From the NCBI GenBank assembly GCA_024684065.1, contig JAIKXO010000271.1, forward strand, positions 1 through 24,735: a stretch of DNA of 24,735 bases. Direction: 5' to 3'. This DNA comes from Lachnospiraceae bacterium (lineage in GTDB: Bacteria; Bacillota_A; Clostridia; Lachnospirales; Lachnospiraceae). Each line of letters opens with the position of its first letter. The stretch's first letter is position 1. Position numbers and translations under genes: made by a program. Shown piece after piece: positions 6,697-16,789 of the stretch. The notes beneath the pieces were generated by a model. That model was not told the DNA's origin and did not search any database. It worked only from the letters and a program-made list of their open reading frames with translations.

Positions 6697-8022
6697 CTGT
6701 TGTTTTTCTTTGCTTCGGTTGGGTTTTACCTTAGAGGATACAACGCCATTTTTTAATTTGAGATGTTCGCCGCTCATTTCGGGTTTATCGGCACCGGAGG
6801 CATTTTCCGGATAATAATCCGATTTAAGATAAAAAGCTGTTTCCCATGGCATGTTTTTTCCTTTGAGTTTACTCTCGATCGTAGCCTTGAATGCCGCGTA
6901 GATGATGGAAAAGATCGGGACACCGATAACCATTCCAACCACGCCGAAAACGCCTCCGAAAAGCGTTATCGCGAAAATAACCCAGAAGCTCGGAAGTCCT
7001 GTGGAATCCCCCAGTATCTTCGGTCCTATTATATTTCCGTCTATCTGCTGAAGGATTATCACGAAAATGACGAACAAAAGCGATTTCATCGGATTAATCA
7101 TAAGAAGTATCAATGCCGAAGGAATTGCTCCGAGGAAAGGTCCGAAAAACGGAATGATATTCGTAACCCCGATCACGCAGCTGATCAGCAGCGCATACGG
7201 GATACGCATTATCGTCGTACAGATGAAGCATATTATTCCGATTATAAGAGAATCCAGGACCTTACCCGTTAAAAAACCGCCGAAGGTCTTATTTGCAAAA
7301 CGGGCGTTATTTATTATATCATTAGCTCTTTCGGCGGGATAATACGCGTAGATAATCTTTTTGCCCTGTGCCAGATATACTTCTTTTTTATACAGCATAT
7401 AAACACAGAGGATCACGCCGATGATAAATTTTAAGGAATTTGACAGAAAAGATAAAACCGACGAAAAAAACATCCCGGAGACCGAGGAAATGAACGACTG
7501 CAGCTGCGGAAGGAAATCACGGGTAATAAAGGACTGCGCCTGTTCCGAGTAGGCGCTGTAGAGGCTTTCAACCTCCGGATTATTCCTTAAAAGGTCCGAA
7601 ATCAGCCTGTTTAATGATGCAAGGTAATAGGGAGCCCTCACGATAATACTCTGGATGCTGGAGATCAGCTGAGGCACGATCAGCAAAATGAGCCCTATAA
7701 CGATAAGAACAAAGAAAACTATCGTAATAAGGACTGAAATACCCCGGATCAGATTCTTTGGGTTTTTGATCTTTTTAAGCTTCTCATTTTTGGAAAAAAG
7801 CGGGGATATAAGCTTCTCTTCCGCTGACTTCATGATCGGATTAAGGATATACGCGAGCACTATCCCGTCTATAAAAGGAAGCATGATGTTGATCATCCTG
7901 TCCTTCAGATAGAACAGAGACTCTGCCCCGTTTTTCATCAGGAAATAGAACCCGATACATATGCAGGTACAGATCACTAAAAGGATCCCGAGCCTGATGT
8001 ATTTCTTGTCTAAACGCTTCAT
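6679..8022 (-). CDS. AI-2E family permease (PF01594-type membrane protein)
   Basis: A 447-residue integral membrane protein of the AI-2 exporter superfamily. A first helix (GILLVICTCICIGFYFLM) is followed by a second hydrophobic pair near residues 45-60 and 90-120. A helical extramembrane part then runs to about residue 190, and a C-terminal bundle carries the family's best conserved segments (TNIIPFFGPFLGAIPSAL and FGGVFGVVGMVIGVPIFSI). Members include TqsA of E. coli and sodium- or proton-driven exporters, so the substrate here is unknown and signalling should not be assumed. A charged C-terminal tail of about 60 residues is cytoplasmic by inference. It starts 5 bases after the kinase-like gene ends, so both share a transcript ending at the 6661-6696 hairpin. 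Confidence 0.9.
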   Translation of the reverse strand: MKRLDKKYIRLGILLVICTCICIGFYFLMKNGAESLFYLKDRMINIMLPFIDGIVLAYILNPIMKSAEEKLISPLFSKNEKLKKIKNPKNLIRGISVLITIVFFVLIVIGLILLIVPQLISSIQSIIVRAPYYLASLNRLISDLLRNNPEVESLYSAYSEQAQSFITRDFLPQLQSFISSVSGMFFSSVLSFLSNSLKFIIGVILCVYMLYKKEVYLAQGKKIIYAYYPAERANDIINNARFANKTFGGFLTGKVLDSLIIGIICFICTTIMRIPYALLISCVIGVTNIIPFFGPFLGAIPSALILLMINPMKSLLFVIFVIILQQIDGNIIGPKILGDSTGLPSFWVIFAITLFGGVFGVVGMVIGVPIFSIIYAAFKATIESKLKGKNMPWETAFYLKSDYYPENASGADKPEMSGEHLKLKNGVVSSKVKPNRSKEKQQNTDGI

Positions 8023-8027
8023 CTGCC

Positions 8028-8645
8028 TTAACTCTCTATAAGCTTCACATAATCTTCAATATAGGAAACAGTCTTTTCTATTCCAAGCTTATGGCTGTCC
8101 ACGCAAAGATCATAGGTATCAGCCTTGCCCCATTTCTTGGAGGAATAGAAATTATGATAATTGGCCCTCTGTTTATCCTTCTTATAGATCATATCCTTGG
8201 CTTTATCTACCGTAAGGTTATACTTTTTCGAAATGCGTTCAGCTCTCGCTTCTATGGTGGAATGTATAAAGATATTGATGACGTTTGGCAGATCAGCCAG
8301 GGCATAGTCAGCGCATCTTCCTACTATGATGCAGGGCCCCTCCGCCGCAATGTTCTTTATTGTCTCAAACTGTGCCAGGAATACCTTATGGCTTATCGGC
8401 ATCTCGACATAAGGGGAAGATCCGTAGCTGAATGAATACGTGTCCATGACCAGATTATAAAGAAAGCTGCTTGTAGGTCTCTCGTCATGGTTTTCAAAGA
8501 TCTCGTGGCACATGCCGGATTCCTCGGCGGCTCTTTTTAAAAGATCCTTGTCGTAATACTTTATGCCAAGCTTCTTAGCAAGCTTTCCTGCGATTTCCGA
8601 GCCTCCGGAGCCAAAGGCCCTGCTTATAGTAATAATATGTTCCAT
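8028..8645 (-). CDS. Cytidylate kinase-like family protein
   Basis: A 205-residue protein of the cytidylate-kinase-2 type (PF13189). It opens with HIITISRAFGSGGSEIAGKL, the family's glycine-rich phosphate loop, in which the usual GK[ST] is replaced by GGSE; this is normal for this family. It continues with YYDKDLLKRAAEESG and CIIVGRCADYAL, and then a lid-like KDKQRANYHNFYSSKKWG. The last motif is shared with many Clostridial homologues. The true substrate of this family is not settled, so the name should not be read as proof of CMP phosphorylation. GGGGGAAGG precedes the ATG. It is first in a two-gene unit with the AI-2E permease. Confidence 0.85.
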   Translation of the reverse strand: MEHIITISRAFGSGGSEIAGKLAKKLGIKYYDKDLLKRAAEESGMCHEIFENHDERPTSSFLYNLVMDTYSFSYGSSPYVEMPISHKVFLAQFETIKNIAAEGPCIIVGRCADYALADLPNVINIFIHSTIEARAERISKKYNLTVDKAKDMIYKKDKQRANYHNFYSSKKWGKADTYDLCVDSHKLGIEKTVSYIEDYVKLIES

Positions 8646-8677
8646 AATCCTTCCCCCTTGTAAATCCTTACATTAGA

Positions 8678-8683
8678 ATTATA
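8678..8683 (-). promoter_or_regulatory. Candidate -10 for the kinase-like/permease unit
   Basis: On the minus strand a TATAAT preceded by TG lies 33 bases before the start codon at 8645. No good -35 is seen at 16-18 bases, so this is a partial promoter match. Confidence 0.4.
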
Positions 8684-8828
8684 CACCATCAAAGCATGTG
8701 CCGCATATTAAAATACGCTAAAATTTTCATGTTAAACGGTCTGATCCTTTTTTTGAATGTGGGTTAAACTCTGCAGATATGATCAACACAACTGATACGG
8801 TCAGCACCAAAATGTTGCCGCCGATTAT

Positions 8829-8864
8829 AATAAAACCCCTATCCTTTCGAACAGGGGTTTTATT
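8829..8864 (-). terminator. Terminator of the ilv operon
   Basis: A perfect 12-bp stem AATAAAACCCCT (8829-8840) / AGGGGTTTTATT (8853-8864) with a 12-base loop, 34 bases after the ilvC stop. On the minus strand the arm ends TTTTATTATAA, a modest U-tract. It may work in both directions. Confidence 0.8.
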
Positions 8865-8897
8865 GATCTTCATCTTACGGCATCTTACCGATAATCC

Positions 8898-9920
<1,023 letters not shown>

Positions 9921-9947
9921 TTAAAATCCTCCTTAAAATAATACACT

Positions 9948-10463
9948 TTATAAATTTTCATCCACTTCTACGATCCTGTCGGTTCCGCGTGTAAGCCCGG
10001 CTATCCCCGTTCTTGCGATCTCAAGTATCTCATAGCAGTCTACAAGTGCGATAAAATCATCAACCTTGTTCTGTGTTCCCGTAAGCTCGATTATCATGGA
10101 ATCCGGCCCGACATCTATGATATTCGCCCTGAAGACATCGGTTTCCGTCAGAGCCACCACAGAGGCCCTCTGTTCAGGATTTACTCTGAGCTTGATCATC
10201 AAAAGCTCTCTGTATACGGAGTATTCTGGCTCCAGCTCAACGATGGAAATAACATCAATAAGCTTGGCAACCTGTTTTTCGATCTGCTCAAGGATATCCT
10301 CGTCTCCCGAGGTAACTATTGTGATCCTCGTAAATCGCGGATTGGAGGTGACGCCTGCTGTTATGCTTTCAATATTATAGCCGCGTCTGCTGAAAAGACC
10401 CGAAATACGGCTTAAAACGCCTGAAGAATTTTCAACGATTATCTGGAATACTTTCTTTTTCAT
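9948..10463 (-). CDS. ilvN: Acetolactate synthase small subunit, second copy
   Basis: A 171-residue regulatory subunit. The N-terminal ACT domain begins FQIIVENSSGVLSRISGLFSRRGYNIESI and continues TRITIVTSGDEDILEQIEKQV, the standard valine-binding fold. The C-terminal half (residues 80-160, ending EILEIARTGIAGLTRG) is the domain that activates the large subunit. Length matches E. coli IlvH (163). It lies 42 bases downstream of another, clearly different small-subunit gene and 30 bases before ilvC. The ribosome site is weak. Of the two paralogues this one looks closer to standard IlvH. Confidence 0.93.
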   Translation of the reverse strand: MKKKVFQIIVENSSGVLSRISGLFSRRGYNIESITAGVTSNPRFTRITIVTSGDEDILEQIEKQVAKLIDVISIVELEPEYSVYRELLMIKLRVNPEQRASVVALTETDVFRANIIDVGPDSMIIELTGTQNKVDDFIALVDCYEILEIARTGIAGLTRGTDRIVEVDENL

Positions 10464-10505
10464 AATTGAATATTTCCCGTTCTGATCCTTTTTATCAAAA
10501 GCCTG

Positions 10506-10994
10506 TTATCTGTCATTAGACGAGCATTTGGGCAAAGCCAGGATGCCGGTCCTTGCGACCTCTACAACGCTTATGGAGGAAAGCATTTCCGACAGAAGCT
10601 CGGTCTTTTCAGGAATATCACACATCTGTATCGTCATAAACGACTTTGAAACGTCCTCAATGGTCGCGCCTAAGGTGTCGCAGATCTCCAAAAGCTCTCT
10701 TCTGTTGTTTTTGTTATACTTTACCTTGACAAGAATAAGCTCGCGGCTTAAACTTTCCTCTTCCTGAAAAGACTTTATTTTTATGACATCGATCTTTTTA
10801 TTGAGCTGCTTTTCAATCTGCTCAAGAGTGTTCTCCTCTCCCGAAGAAACCACGGTAATGCAGCTTACACCCTTCTCAAAGGTTTCACCAACGGCAAGGG
10901 AATCAATATTGAAGCATCTTCTCGCAAAAAGCCCCGCGACTTTCGCAAGGACGCCCGACCGGTTTTCAACTAAAACAGAATAAATTCTTTTCAT
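10506..10994 (-). CDS. ilvN: Acetolactate synthase small subunit, first copy
   Basis: A 162-residue small subunit with the same two-domain plan: an ACT domain starting YSVLVENRSGVLAKVAGLFARR and a C-terminal domain ending SVVEVARTGILALPK. It differs from the downstream copy over most of its length, for example CFNIDSLAVGETFEKG against YNIESITAGVTSNPRF, so the pair is not a recent duplication. The start overlaps the ilvB stop by one base (TAATG), implying translational coupling with the catalytic subunit. It may form the main holoenzyme partner or a differently regulated one. Confidence 0.93.
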   Translation of the reverse strand: MKRIYSVLVENRSGVLAKVAGLFARRCFNIDSLAVGETFEKGVSCITVVSSGEENTLEQIEKQLNKKIDVIKIKSFQEEESLSRELILVKVKYNKNNRRELLEICDTLGATIEDVSKSFMTIQMCDIPEKTELLSEMLSSISVVEVARTGILALPKCSSNDR

Positions 10995-12610
10995 TATTTA
11001 ACTACATCCAAAGGGTCTATATTTACGTCCATAATAGCCGGACCGTCTATATTAAGGAAGCTGTCGATGATCTCGTCGATACCTTCCATATTCTCAGCTT
11101 TAATACACGGAATGTCGTAAGCGGAGGCAAGCCTGCAGAAATCAGGGCTTCCGCTCAGATCTACGACCGAATAATTTGCATTATATGTATAGAATTGATA
11201 TTCCCGCACCAGTCCCAGATACCCGTTATTAAATATGATTATTTTAACCGGAAGCTTATGCTGCTGCATGGTAGCAAGCTCCATCATGCTCATCTGGAAC
11301 GAGCCGTCGCCGCAGACAGCTACTATCTGCCTTTTACTGTCAGCCATCCTTGCGCCGATTGCCGCCGGAACGGAATATCCCATTGTCCCCATGCCTCCGG
11401 AGGTTAGAAACAATCCGTTACGGACAATATTATATCCGGCCGACCACATCTGATTCTGGCCTACGTCCGCGATATATACGGCATCTTCCGAAAGCTTAAG
11501 GGAAAGTTTTTCGATGAAAACCGCCGGATCAACGAAACCGTCTCTCGGGCTTTTTCTGACAGGGGCGATCTTCTTATATTCATCGAGACATGATATCCAT
11601 TCGGAGTAGTCTCCGTTTATCGTATATTTATCAAAATCCTCAAAAATTGCCTTAATATCCCCTACAAGAGGGATCGAAGGCCCCACGTTCTTTCCTATCT
11701 CAGCAGGATCGACATCTATATGGATAAGGATCTTATTATCAATGATAAGATCCGGCTGGGATATGGCTCTGTCTGCCACCCTTGCGCCGATCATCATGAT
11801 AACATCCGCCTCGTTCATGGCCCTGTTGGCATAGCTTTTGCCATTATTACCGACCATGCCGAAAAAGAGCGGATCATTTGTCGGCATCGCACTGAGCCCC
11901 ATCATAGTAGAAACAACAGGAATATTATATCTATGCGAAAAATCACGGAGCTGTGAAATAGCTCCGCTTAAAATTACGCCCCCGCCCGCGCAGATTATAG
12001 GTTTTTTAGCTTTAGAAAGTGCTTTGACCACCTTCTTTATCTGTACAGCATGACCTTTTACTGTAGGCTTATAGGTCCGTAAGTTGATTTCATCTGGATA
12101 TTTAAACTTTGTGATGGTTGAATTCTGAATATCTATGGGAACATCTATGAGCACAGGCCCCTTTCTTCCCGTAGATGCAATATGGAAGGCCTCTTTGAAA
12201 ATACGAGGTATGTCGTCGGCATTTCTTACCAGGTAGCTGTATTTTACAAAGGATTCAGCAGCTCCGGTGATGTCAGCTTCCTGGAAAACATCTGAACCAA
12301 GAAGCGAGGAATTCACCTGTCCGGTAATACAGACAAGTGGTATGGAATCTGCGTATGCTGTAGCAATCCCGGTTATCAGGTTGGTAGCCCCGGGGCCTGA
12401 CGTAGCAACGCAGACCCCCGGCTTACCCGATACTCTTGCATAACCGCTTGCCGCATGAGCGGCATTCTGCTCGGTCCTCACGAGTACCCTTTTTATATCG
12501 ACTGATAACATGCTGTTGAAGAACGGGCAAATAGCAACTCCGGGATAACCGAATACGGCTTCAACACCTTCGGCCTCCAAACATTTTGCCATTGCATCAG
12601 CACCCAACAT
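10994..12610 (-). CDS. ilvB: Acetolactate synthase large (catalytic) subunit
   Basis: A 538-residue thiamine-diphosphate enzyme joining two pyruvates, or pyruvate and 2-ketobutyrate, in the first shared step of branched-chain amino acid synthesis. Visible are the activating glutamate E47 (RTEQNAAHAASGYARVSG), the central FAD-type domain with PTNDPLFFGMVGNNG, and the ThDP/Mg2+ motif GDGSFQMSMMELATMQ ... FNNGYLG. The start is set at the ATG at 12610 with GAGGAAG about 7 bases upstream; a TTG two codons earlier is too close to that site. Slightly short for the family (550-590). First gene of the ilv operon; no clear promoter or T-box is visible in the ~90 bases before it. A catabolic AlsS is less likely given the small subunits. 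Confidence 0.96.
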   Translation of the reverse strand: MLGADAMAKCLEAEGVEAVFGYPGVAICPFFNSMLSVDIKRVLVRTEQNAAHAASGYARVSGKPGVCVATSGPGATNLITGIATAYADSIPLVCITGQVNSSLLGSDVFQEADITGAAESFVKYSYLVRNADDIPRIFKEAFHIASTGRKGPVLIDVPIDIQNSTITKFKYPDEINLRTYKPTVKGHAVQIKKVVKALSKAKKPIICAGGGVILSGAISQLRDFSHRYNIPVVSTMMGLSAMPTNDPLFFGMVGNNGKSYANRAMNEADVIMMIGARVADRAISQPDLIIDNKILIHIDVDPAEIGKNVGPSIPLVGDIKAIFEDFDKYTINGDYSEWISCLDEYKKIAPVRKSPRDGFVDPAVFIEKLSLKLSEDAVYIADVGQNQMWSAGYNIVRNGLFLTSGGMGTMGYSVPAAIGARMADSKRQIVAVCGDGSFQMSMMELATMQQHKLPVKIIIFNNGYLGLVREYQFYTYNANYSVVDLSGSPDFCRLASAYDIPCIKAENMEGIDEIIDSFLNIDGPAIMDVNIDPLDVVK

Positions 12611-12702
12611 AACCAATCTTCCTCACTTTGATCCAGAGTAAGCTTTACGCTTTTCCGTTTTGTCACCAAACATTTAATGCTTTTAAAAATAATGGTTGTT
12701 TT

Positions 12703-14352
12703 TTACTGCATTCCAAACATTCCCAGTAAATCGTTGATGGTATCTTCGTTGATATCCACATCGACTCTGCTGTTGGAAACTGCGCCGTTAACGCTGTTGC
12801 TAAGTTCTTCCATCGTAGCGTTGAATGTCTCAACCATGGCTGAAAGTGCATCGGCAATGCTTGCGCTGCTCTCTTCAACAAATGTGTTGATGGAGTCGCC
12901 GCTGGTCTCTACTAATGACTTAACAGCTTCATCACCTGCTTCTGTCAGGGAAGTAACCGCATCATTACTGGTCTTTACTAACTCATCAACGTCACCGACT
13001 ACGCCGTCGAAATCAGTATTCTGAACGTTGCTTACAACAGCGCTTGCATCGTTAACGATGGAGTTTACGCCGTCAGCTATGCCGGTGATGTCTACGCTTG
13101 CAACCTCGCTGGTGATGGAGTTGACATCATCAACAACACCCTGGAGATCAAGAGCGACTATCTCGTTAGTAACATCGTTTACATTCCTGCTAACGCTTGC
13201 AACTGCATCGTTTACATTTGCAGCAACAGAATTGTAATCTACAGCTGAAAGCTCTGCAGCAAGAGCACTTGTGCTGTCAACAAGGCCGTTGATGTTAGCT
13301 GATGCAAGCTGTGAAACGAGAGCGTTTACAGCATTAACCAGCTCATCGATCCTGGCATTTGCGATCTGCTGGCTGATGGTGTTAACAGCATTTACGAGCT
13401 CATCAAGGTGAGCATTCGCTACCTGCTTAACCACGCCGTCAACATCTGCTACTAATGCCATAACCTGGCTGTTTACGTTGGCGAGCACGTCGTTTGTGCT
13501 GGCAAGTACGCCAGTTGCCTGAGCGATAAGGTCTTCAAGCTTTAATGTGTAGACATAATCTACAAGACCCGTTACGCTTGCAACCATCTTGTCAAGGCCG
13601 AGATTGTTAACCATTGTAACCGTTCCGTTAGCATTCTCAACTAAGCCGTTGACATTCTTGACCATTCCGTTAATGTCGGCATCAGAAATCTGGCCGATCA
13701 GATTATTAACGTTGTCAACAAGGCTGGTAACATTAGCCTTTGCAACCTGGTCGGTGATATCCTGGACGTTGTTTACAAGACCGGTAATATCAGCCGCCGC
13801 TACCTCATCGGTAATATCCTGAGCGTTCTTGATAACTACCTGGGCCTCGCCCATGATCGTGTTAGCCTGGTCAACGATTCCGTCAGCCTGCTTTACGATT
13901 CCGTCCACCTGACCCATGATGCTGTCCAGCTGGCCTGTAACATTACCGATGGTATCATTAAGAGTTCCAACGATTCCGTCGATCTGGCCGCTGACGTCAC
14001 CAATAAGTCCGTTAACCTGTGCAACTGTTCCCTGAACATCCGCTACGAGGCTTGTAATCTTCGGAACGATCGAGAATACAGCGATCGCAAGGACAAGAAC
14101 TATGAGCGCGCAGAGGATCGAGGTTCCAAGTGAGAACTTAGACTGCTTCTGTGCTGTCTTCAGTGCCTTGTCATTCTTGTCACGAATGTCCATAAGGAGT
14201 GAAGCAATGATCTTGTTGTCATCATTGCTCAGGCTGTTTAATAGCTGCTCTTCATATGAGGAACGCTCATAATCAGACATCTCCTTACGATCAAGGAGAT
14301 TCGGGAGGTTTTTGCCCCCGGAGTTGTTTGGTGACTTGTTTTCATCTGCCAT
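12703..14352 (-). CDS. Membrane-anchored protein with ~19-residue helical repeats
   Basis: A 549-residue protein of unknown function. A charged N-terminal part of about 70 residues is followed by one transmembrane helix (GTSILCALIVLVLAIAVFSI). The rest is a long repetitive helical region. From about residue 170 to 420 a unit of about 19 residues recurs at least ten times with the pattern (D/N)xLVxxVNxLxxQ(V/I)AxAxI, for example DELVNAVNALVSQLASANI. Aromatics and cysteines are almost absent and there is no enzyme motif. The tail ends DINEDTINDLLGMFGMQ. The ATG at 14352 follows AAGGAAGG; the open frame reaches further upstream but passes through promoter-like sequence. The composition suggests an extended amphipathic or coiled-coil rod facing outside the membrane, akin to apolipoprotein-like or chemoreceptor-like helices. 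It stands alone between the ilv operon and topB. Confidence 0.75.
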   Translation of the reverse strand: MADENKSPNNSGGKNLPNLLDRKEMSDYERSSYEEQLLNSLSNDDNKIIASLLMDIRDKNDKALKTAQKQSKFSLGTSILCALIVLVLAIAVFSIVPKITSLVADVQGTVAQVNGLIGDVSGQIDGIVGTLNDTIGNVTGQLDSIMGQVDGIVKQADGIVDQANTIMGEAQVVIKNAQDITDEVAAADITGLVNNVQDITDQVAKANVTSLVDNVNNLIGQISDADINGMVKNVNGLVENANGTVTMVNNLGLDKMVASVTGLVDYVYTLKLEDLIAQATGVLASTNDVLANVNSQVMALVADVDGVVKQVANAHLDELVNAVNTISQQIANARIDELVNAVNALVSQLASANINGLVDSTSALAAELSAVDYNSVAANVNDAVASVSRNVNDVTNEIVALDLQGVVDDVNSITSEVASVDITGIADGVNSIVNDASAVVSNVQNTDFDGVVGDVDELVKTSNDAVTSLTEAGDEAVKSLVETSGDSINTFVEESSASIADALSAMVETFNATMEELSNSVNGAVSNSRVDVDINEDTINDLLGMFGMQ

Positions 14353-14390
14353 AAACAATACCTTCCTTTTCTTAAAAATATTTATAACAT

Positions 14391-14436
14391 AACAGCTGCC
14401 GCTCCCCCAACCATCAAGAAGAATTATGCAGCTGTT
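14391..14436 (-). promoter_or_regulatory. Inverted repeat in the leader of the helical-repeat gene
   Basis: AACAGCTGC (14391-14399) and GCAGCTGTT (14428-14436) form a perfect 9-bp stem with a 28-base loop, 39 bases before the start codon. With the TATAAT just upstream it would lie at the very 5' end of the mRNA. It could be a stabilising hairpin or an operator. Confidence 0.4.
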
Positions 14437-14439
14437 TAT

Positions 14440-14490
14440 ATTATACAAATTAAAGTTTTATAAAATCTTCATATTCCCTGTTACATTATA
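14440..14490 (-). promoter_or_regulatory. Two candidate -10 boxes for the helical-repeat gene
   Basis: On the minus strand TATAAT occurs at 14440-14445 and at 14485-14490. The upstream one has CTAACA (4 of 6 -35 matches) 17 bases away; the downstream one has no good -35. The surrounding sequence is very AT-rich, which raises the chance of accidental matches. Confidence 0.4.
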
Positions 14491-14591
14491 CCATTATCCT
14501 GAAGATTTGTTAGTGTTTTTTTGCTTTTTTTACCCTAAATATTATTAATTTTTTTTTAACAGAATGTTACGGTTCTGTTAGGATTTGTAAT

Positions 14592-14616
14592 AAAAAGCCC
14601 TTTTACAGGCTTTTTT
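14592..14616 (-). terminator. Terminator downstream of topB
   Basis: AAAAAGCC (14592-14599) pairs with GGCTTTTT (14608-14615) around an 8-base loop. T-runs flank it on both strands, so it probably ends the transporter-topB transcript from the minus strand and can also stop plus-strand reads. Confidence 0.7.
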
Positions 14617-14749
14617 CGACACACGCCAAACACCACCATATATGGTTACCAGTGCCAAATATGATTCTATATGTAGACAGGAAACGCTGAAACGGATAAT
14701 GTAACGGATCTTTGGGTGTCAGGCATCTGATAAACATCCTATTGCCGCT
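14617..14749. other. Gene-free 3' region of topB
   Basis: No gene is seen between the topB stop and the terminator. The only structure noted is a perfect 12-bp palindrome ACCATATATGGT at 14635-14646, of unknown meaning. The topB mRNA would carry a rather long (~130 base) untranslated tail. Confidence 0.4.
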
Positions 14750-16789
14750 CTATGGCATTTTATAATTTGCCGCAGCCTTCATAAACATGTTTCTAAGCCC
14801 CGATCTGTTGTCCGATGCCTTTACCGCATTGGTCCTTCTGGCTACATAATCATTAAGCTTCTCCATGTATACATCCGCGGTTATACTGCCGTCCGCCACC
14901 TGGGTGAGCCCCTTTTCCCAGCTTGCGGTGAGCTTCGGATCAAGAAGAGGTCTTATGGAAGTATCCACAACGTCGTATATCATCTCTCCGAGAAGCTCGG
15001 GAGTGATCACCTGGTTCTTTTTGTTCAGCTTAAGATACTTATTCTTAAAGAGCTTCTCGAGGATCCCGCTCCTTGTAGCGCTTGTACCTATCCCACTCCC
15101 CTTGATCTGTGCCCTCAGTTCCTCATCTTCGATAAGCTGGCCGGCATTTTCCATGGCAAGTATCATGGATCCGGAGGTATAACGCTTCGGGGGCGTGGTT
15201 TCGCCTTCCTTTACCGAGATATCGTTAAGCTTAAGTATGCTCCCTTTTTTCAGGGCTGATATCCTTGACAGCATATTTTCGTCACAGTCGATCTCCTCTT
15301 CTCCCTCCGTGCTCCTGCTTTCGGCTGATTTACCGTCATTTTCGCTCTTATTTATAAAAGAATACTTTGATGCGGCTAAGAATCCTTCTTTCGAGAGAAC
15401 CTTGAAAGCCGAAAAAAAACTTTCCCCGCCTATATCGGTAATAAGGCTTACCTTAAGATATTCGGCAGGCTCTAAAAAGATCGCGAGAAAGCGTCTTGTA
15501 ATGACTTCATATATATTCCGGGAAAGCACGGAAAGCGAGCTTAATCCGTCAATCCCTGCCCCCGTGGGGATTATGGCATAGTGATCGGTGATCTGTTTGT
15601 CATTCACGTATTTTGTTTTTTCGATCCCCTTGTAGGAGCCTTTGTTTATTATCTCCCCGGCAACACCCGCCACCACGGGATATTTTCTCAGTCCTGCGAT
15701 GTTTTTTGCGATCTCTTTGGCTATGGCAGAGGATAATACCCTTGCGTCGGTCCTCGGATAGGTTACAAGCTTTTTTTCGTAAAGCTCCTGCACTACCTTT
15801 AAGGTCTCTTCCGGAGAGATCTTAAATAGTTTTGAGCACTGGTTCTGGAGCTCGGCAAGGTTGAAAAGAAGAGGGGGATTTTTCTTTTCTTTCTTCTTTT
15901 CTATGGATTTTACCGTCGCCTTCCCGCAAGCAGCTTCAAGAAGTTTTTTTAAAAGCTCTTCGGCGTCTTCTCTTTCCTTAAAGCCGTTCTCCTTGTATAA
16001 TCTGGGAGACAGATAATATTCAGAGCCTTCCACTGCCTTAAACTCGGCATCAAACGAGGTATTGTTCTCTGCTTCGGAATTTTCCGAGAGCGAAGCAATA
16101 AGCCTGAAAAAAGGAGTCTTTTTAAACTCCCTTATCTCCCGCTCCCTTCTTACTACCATCCCCAGCACGCAGGTCATGACCCTGCCCACGGAAATAACGG
16201 CATATTTCATATGAAGAAATTCGGCTATCGAATTCCCGTACCTTAAACTCAAAGCCCTGGAGAAATTGATCCCCATGAGATAATCCTCTTTGGCTCTGAG
16301 ATAGGCGGAATCCGCGAGAGAATTGTATTCGGAAAGGTCCTTGGCTTCCCTTATTCCCCTTTTTATCTCTTCCTCGGTCTGTGAATCGATCCACACCCTT
16401 TTTTTTGTCTTTGAGCCGACCTTTGCTTCCTGATCCACAAGTCTGTATATGTATTCCCCTTCCCGCCCCGAATCGGTGCATACGTAGATCGTATCCACGT
16501 CATCCCGGGTGAGGATCTTTTTTACAGTATTATATTGCTTCCTGGCTGAGGGGATTACTTCATATTTATATTGTCCCGGAAGGAACGGAAGTGTGGCAAA
16601 ACTCCATTTTTTATATTTTTCATCATATGCGTCGGGGTAGCTCATTGTGATGAGATGCCCGACGCACCAGGTGATTATCGTGTTTTCCGATTCAAGATAT
16701 CCGTCAAAGCTTTTGGTCTTAAGCTTAAGCGCATCAGCGAACTGCCTCGCAACGCTGGGCTTCTCCGCAATAAAAACAGATTTGCTCAT
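14750..16789 (-). CDS. topB: DNA topoisomerase III (type IA)
   Basis: A 679-residue type IA topoisomerase that passes single strands and resolves replication or recombination intermediates. The N-terminal Toprim domain has [16 protein letters not shown] with the catalytic Glu and the DSGREGE acidic motif. The active-site tyrosine is Y344 in [12 protein letters not shown]. The core ends with [16 protein letters not shown] and [11 protein letters not shown], both typical of TopB. No C-terminal zinc ribbons follow, and the protein stops soon after [18 protein letters not shown], as in chromosomal Firmicute TopB. The ATG follows GGGGAG and overlaps the stop of the ABC ATPase gene by four bases (ATGA), so it appears to be translated together with the transporter. 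Confidence 0.95.
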   Translation of the reverse strand: MSKSVFIAEKPSVARQFADALKLKTKSFDGYLESENTIITWCVGHLITMSYPDAYDEKYKKWSFATLPFLPGQYKYEVIPSARKQYNTVKKILTRDDVDTIYVCTDSGREGEYIYRLVDQEAKVGSKTKKRVWIDSQTEEEIKRGIREAKDLSEYNSLADSAYLRAKEDYLMGINFSRALSLRYGNSIAEFLHMKYAVISVGRVMTCVLGMVVRREREIREFKKTPFFRLIASLSENSEAENNTSFDAEFKAVEGSEYYLSPRLYKENGFKEREDAEELLKKLLEAACGKATVKSIEKKKEKKNPPLLFNLAELQNQCSKLFKISPEETLKVVQELYEKKLVTYPRTDARVLSSAIAKEIAKNIAGLRKYPVVAGVAGEIINKGSYKGIEKTKYVNDKQITDHYAIIPTGAGIDGLSSLSVLSRNIYEVITRRFLAIFLEPAEYLKVSLITDIGGESFFSAFKVLSKEGFLAASKYSFINKSENDGKSAESRSTEGEEEIDCDENMLSRISALKKGSILKLNDISVKEGETTPPKRYTSGSMILAMENAGQLIEDEELRAQIKGSGIGTSATRSGILEKLFKNKYLKLNKKNQVITPELLGEMIYDVVDTSIRPLLDPKLTASWEKGLTQVADGSITADVYMEKLNDYVARRTNAVKASDNRSGLRNMFMKAAANYKMP

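Noticed and set aside
12610..12702. Leader peptide or attenuator before ilvB
   Set aside because: A 16-codon frame (MFGDKTEKRKAYSGSK) exists but has no ribosome site and is not rich in Ile, Leu or Val; no T-box or terminator/antiterminator pair is visible.
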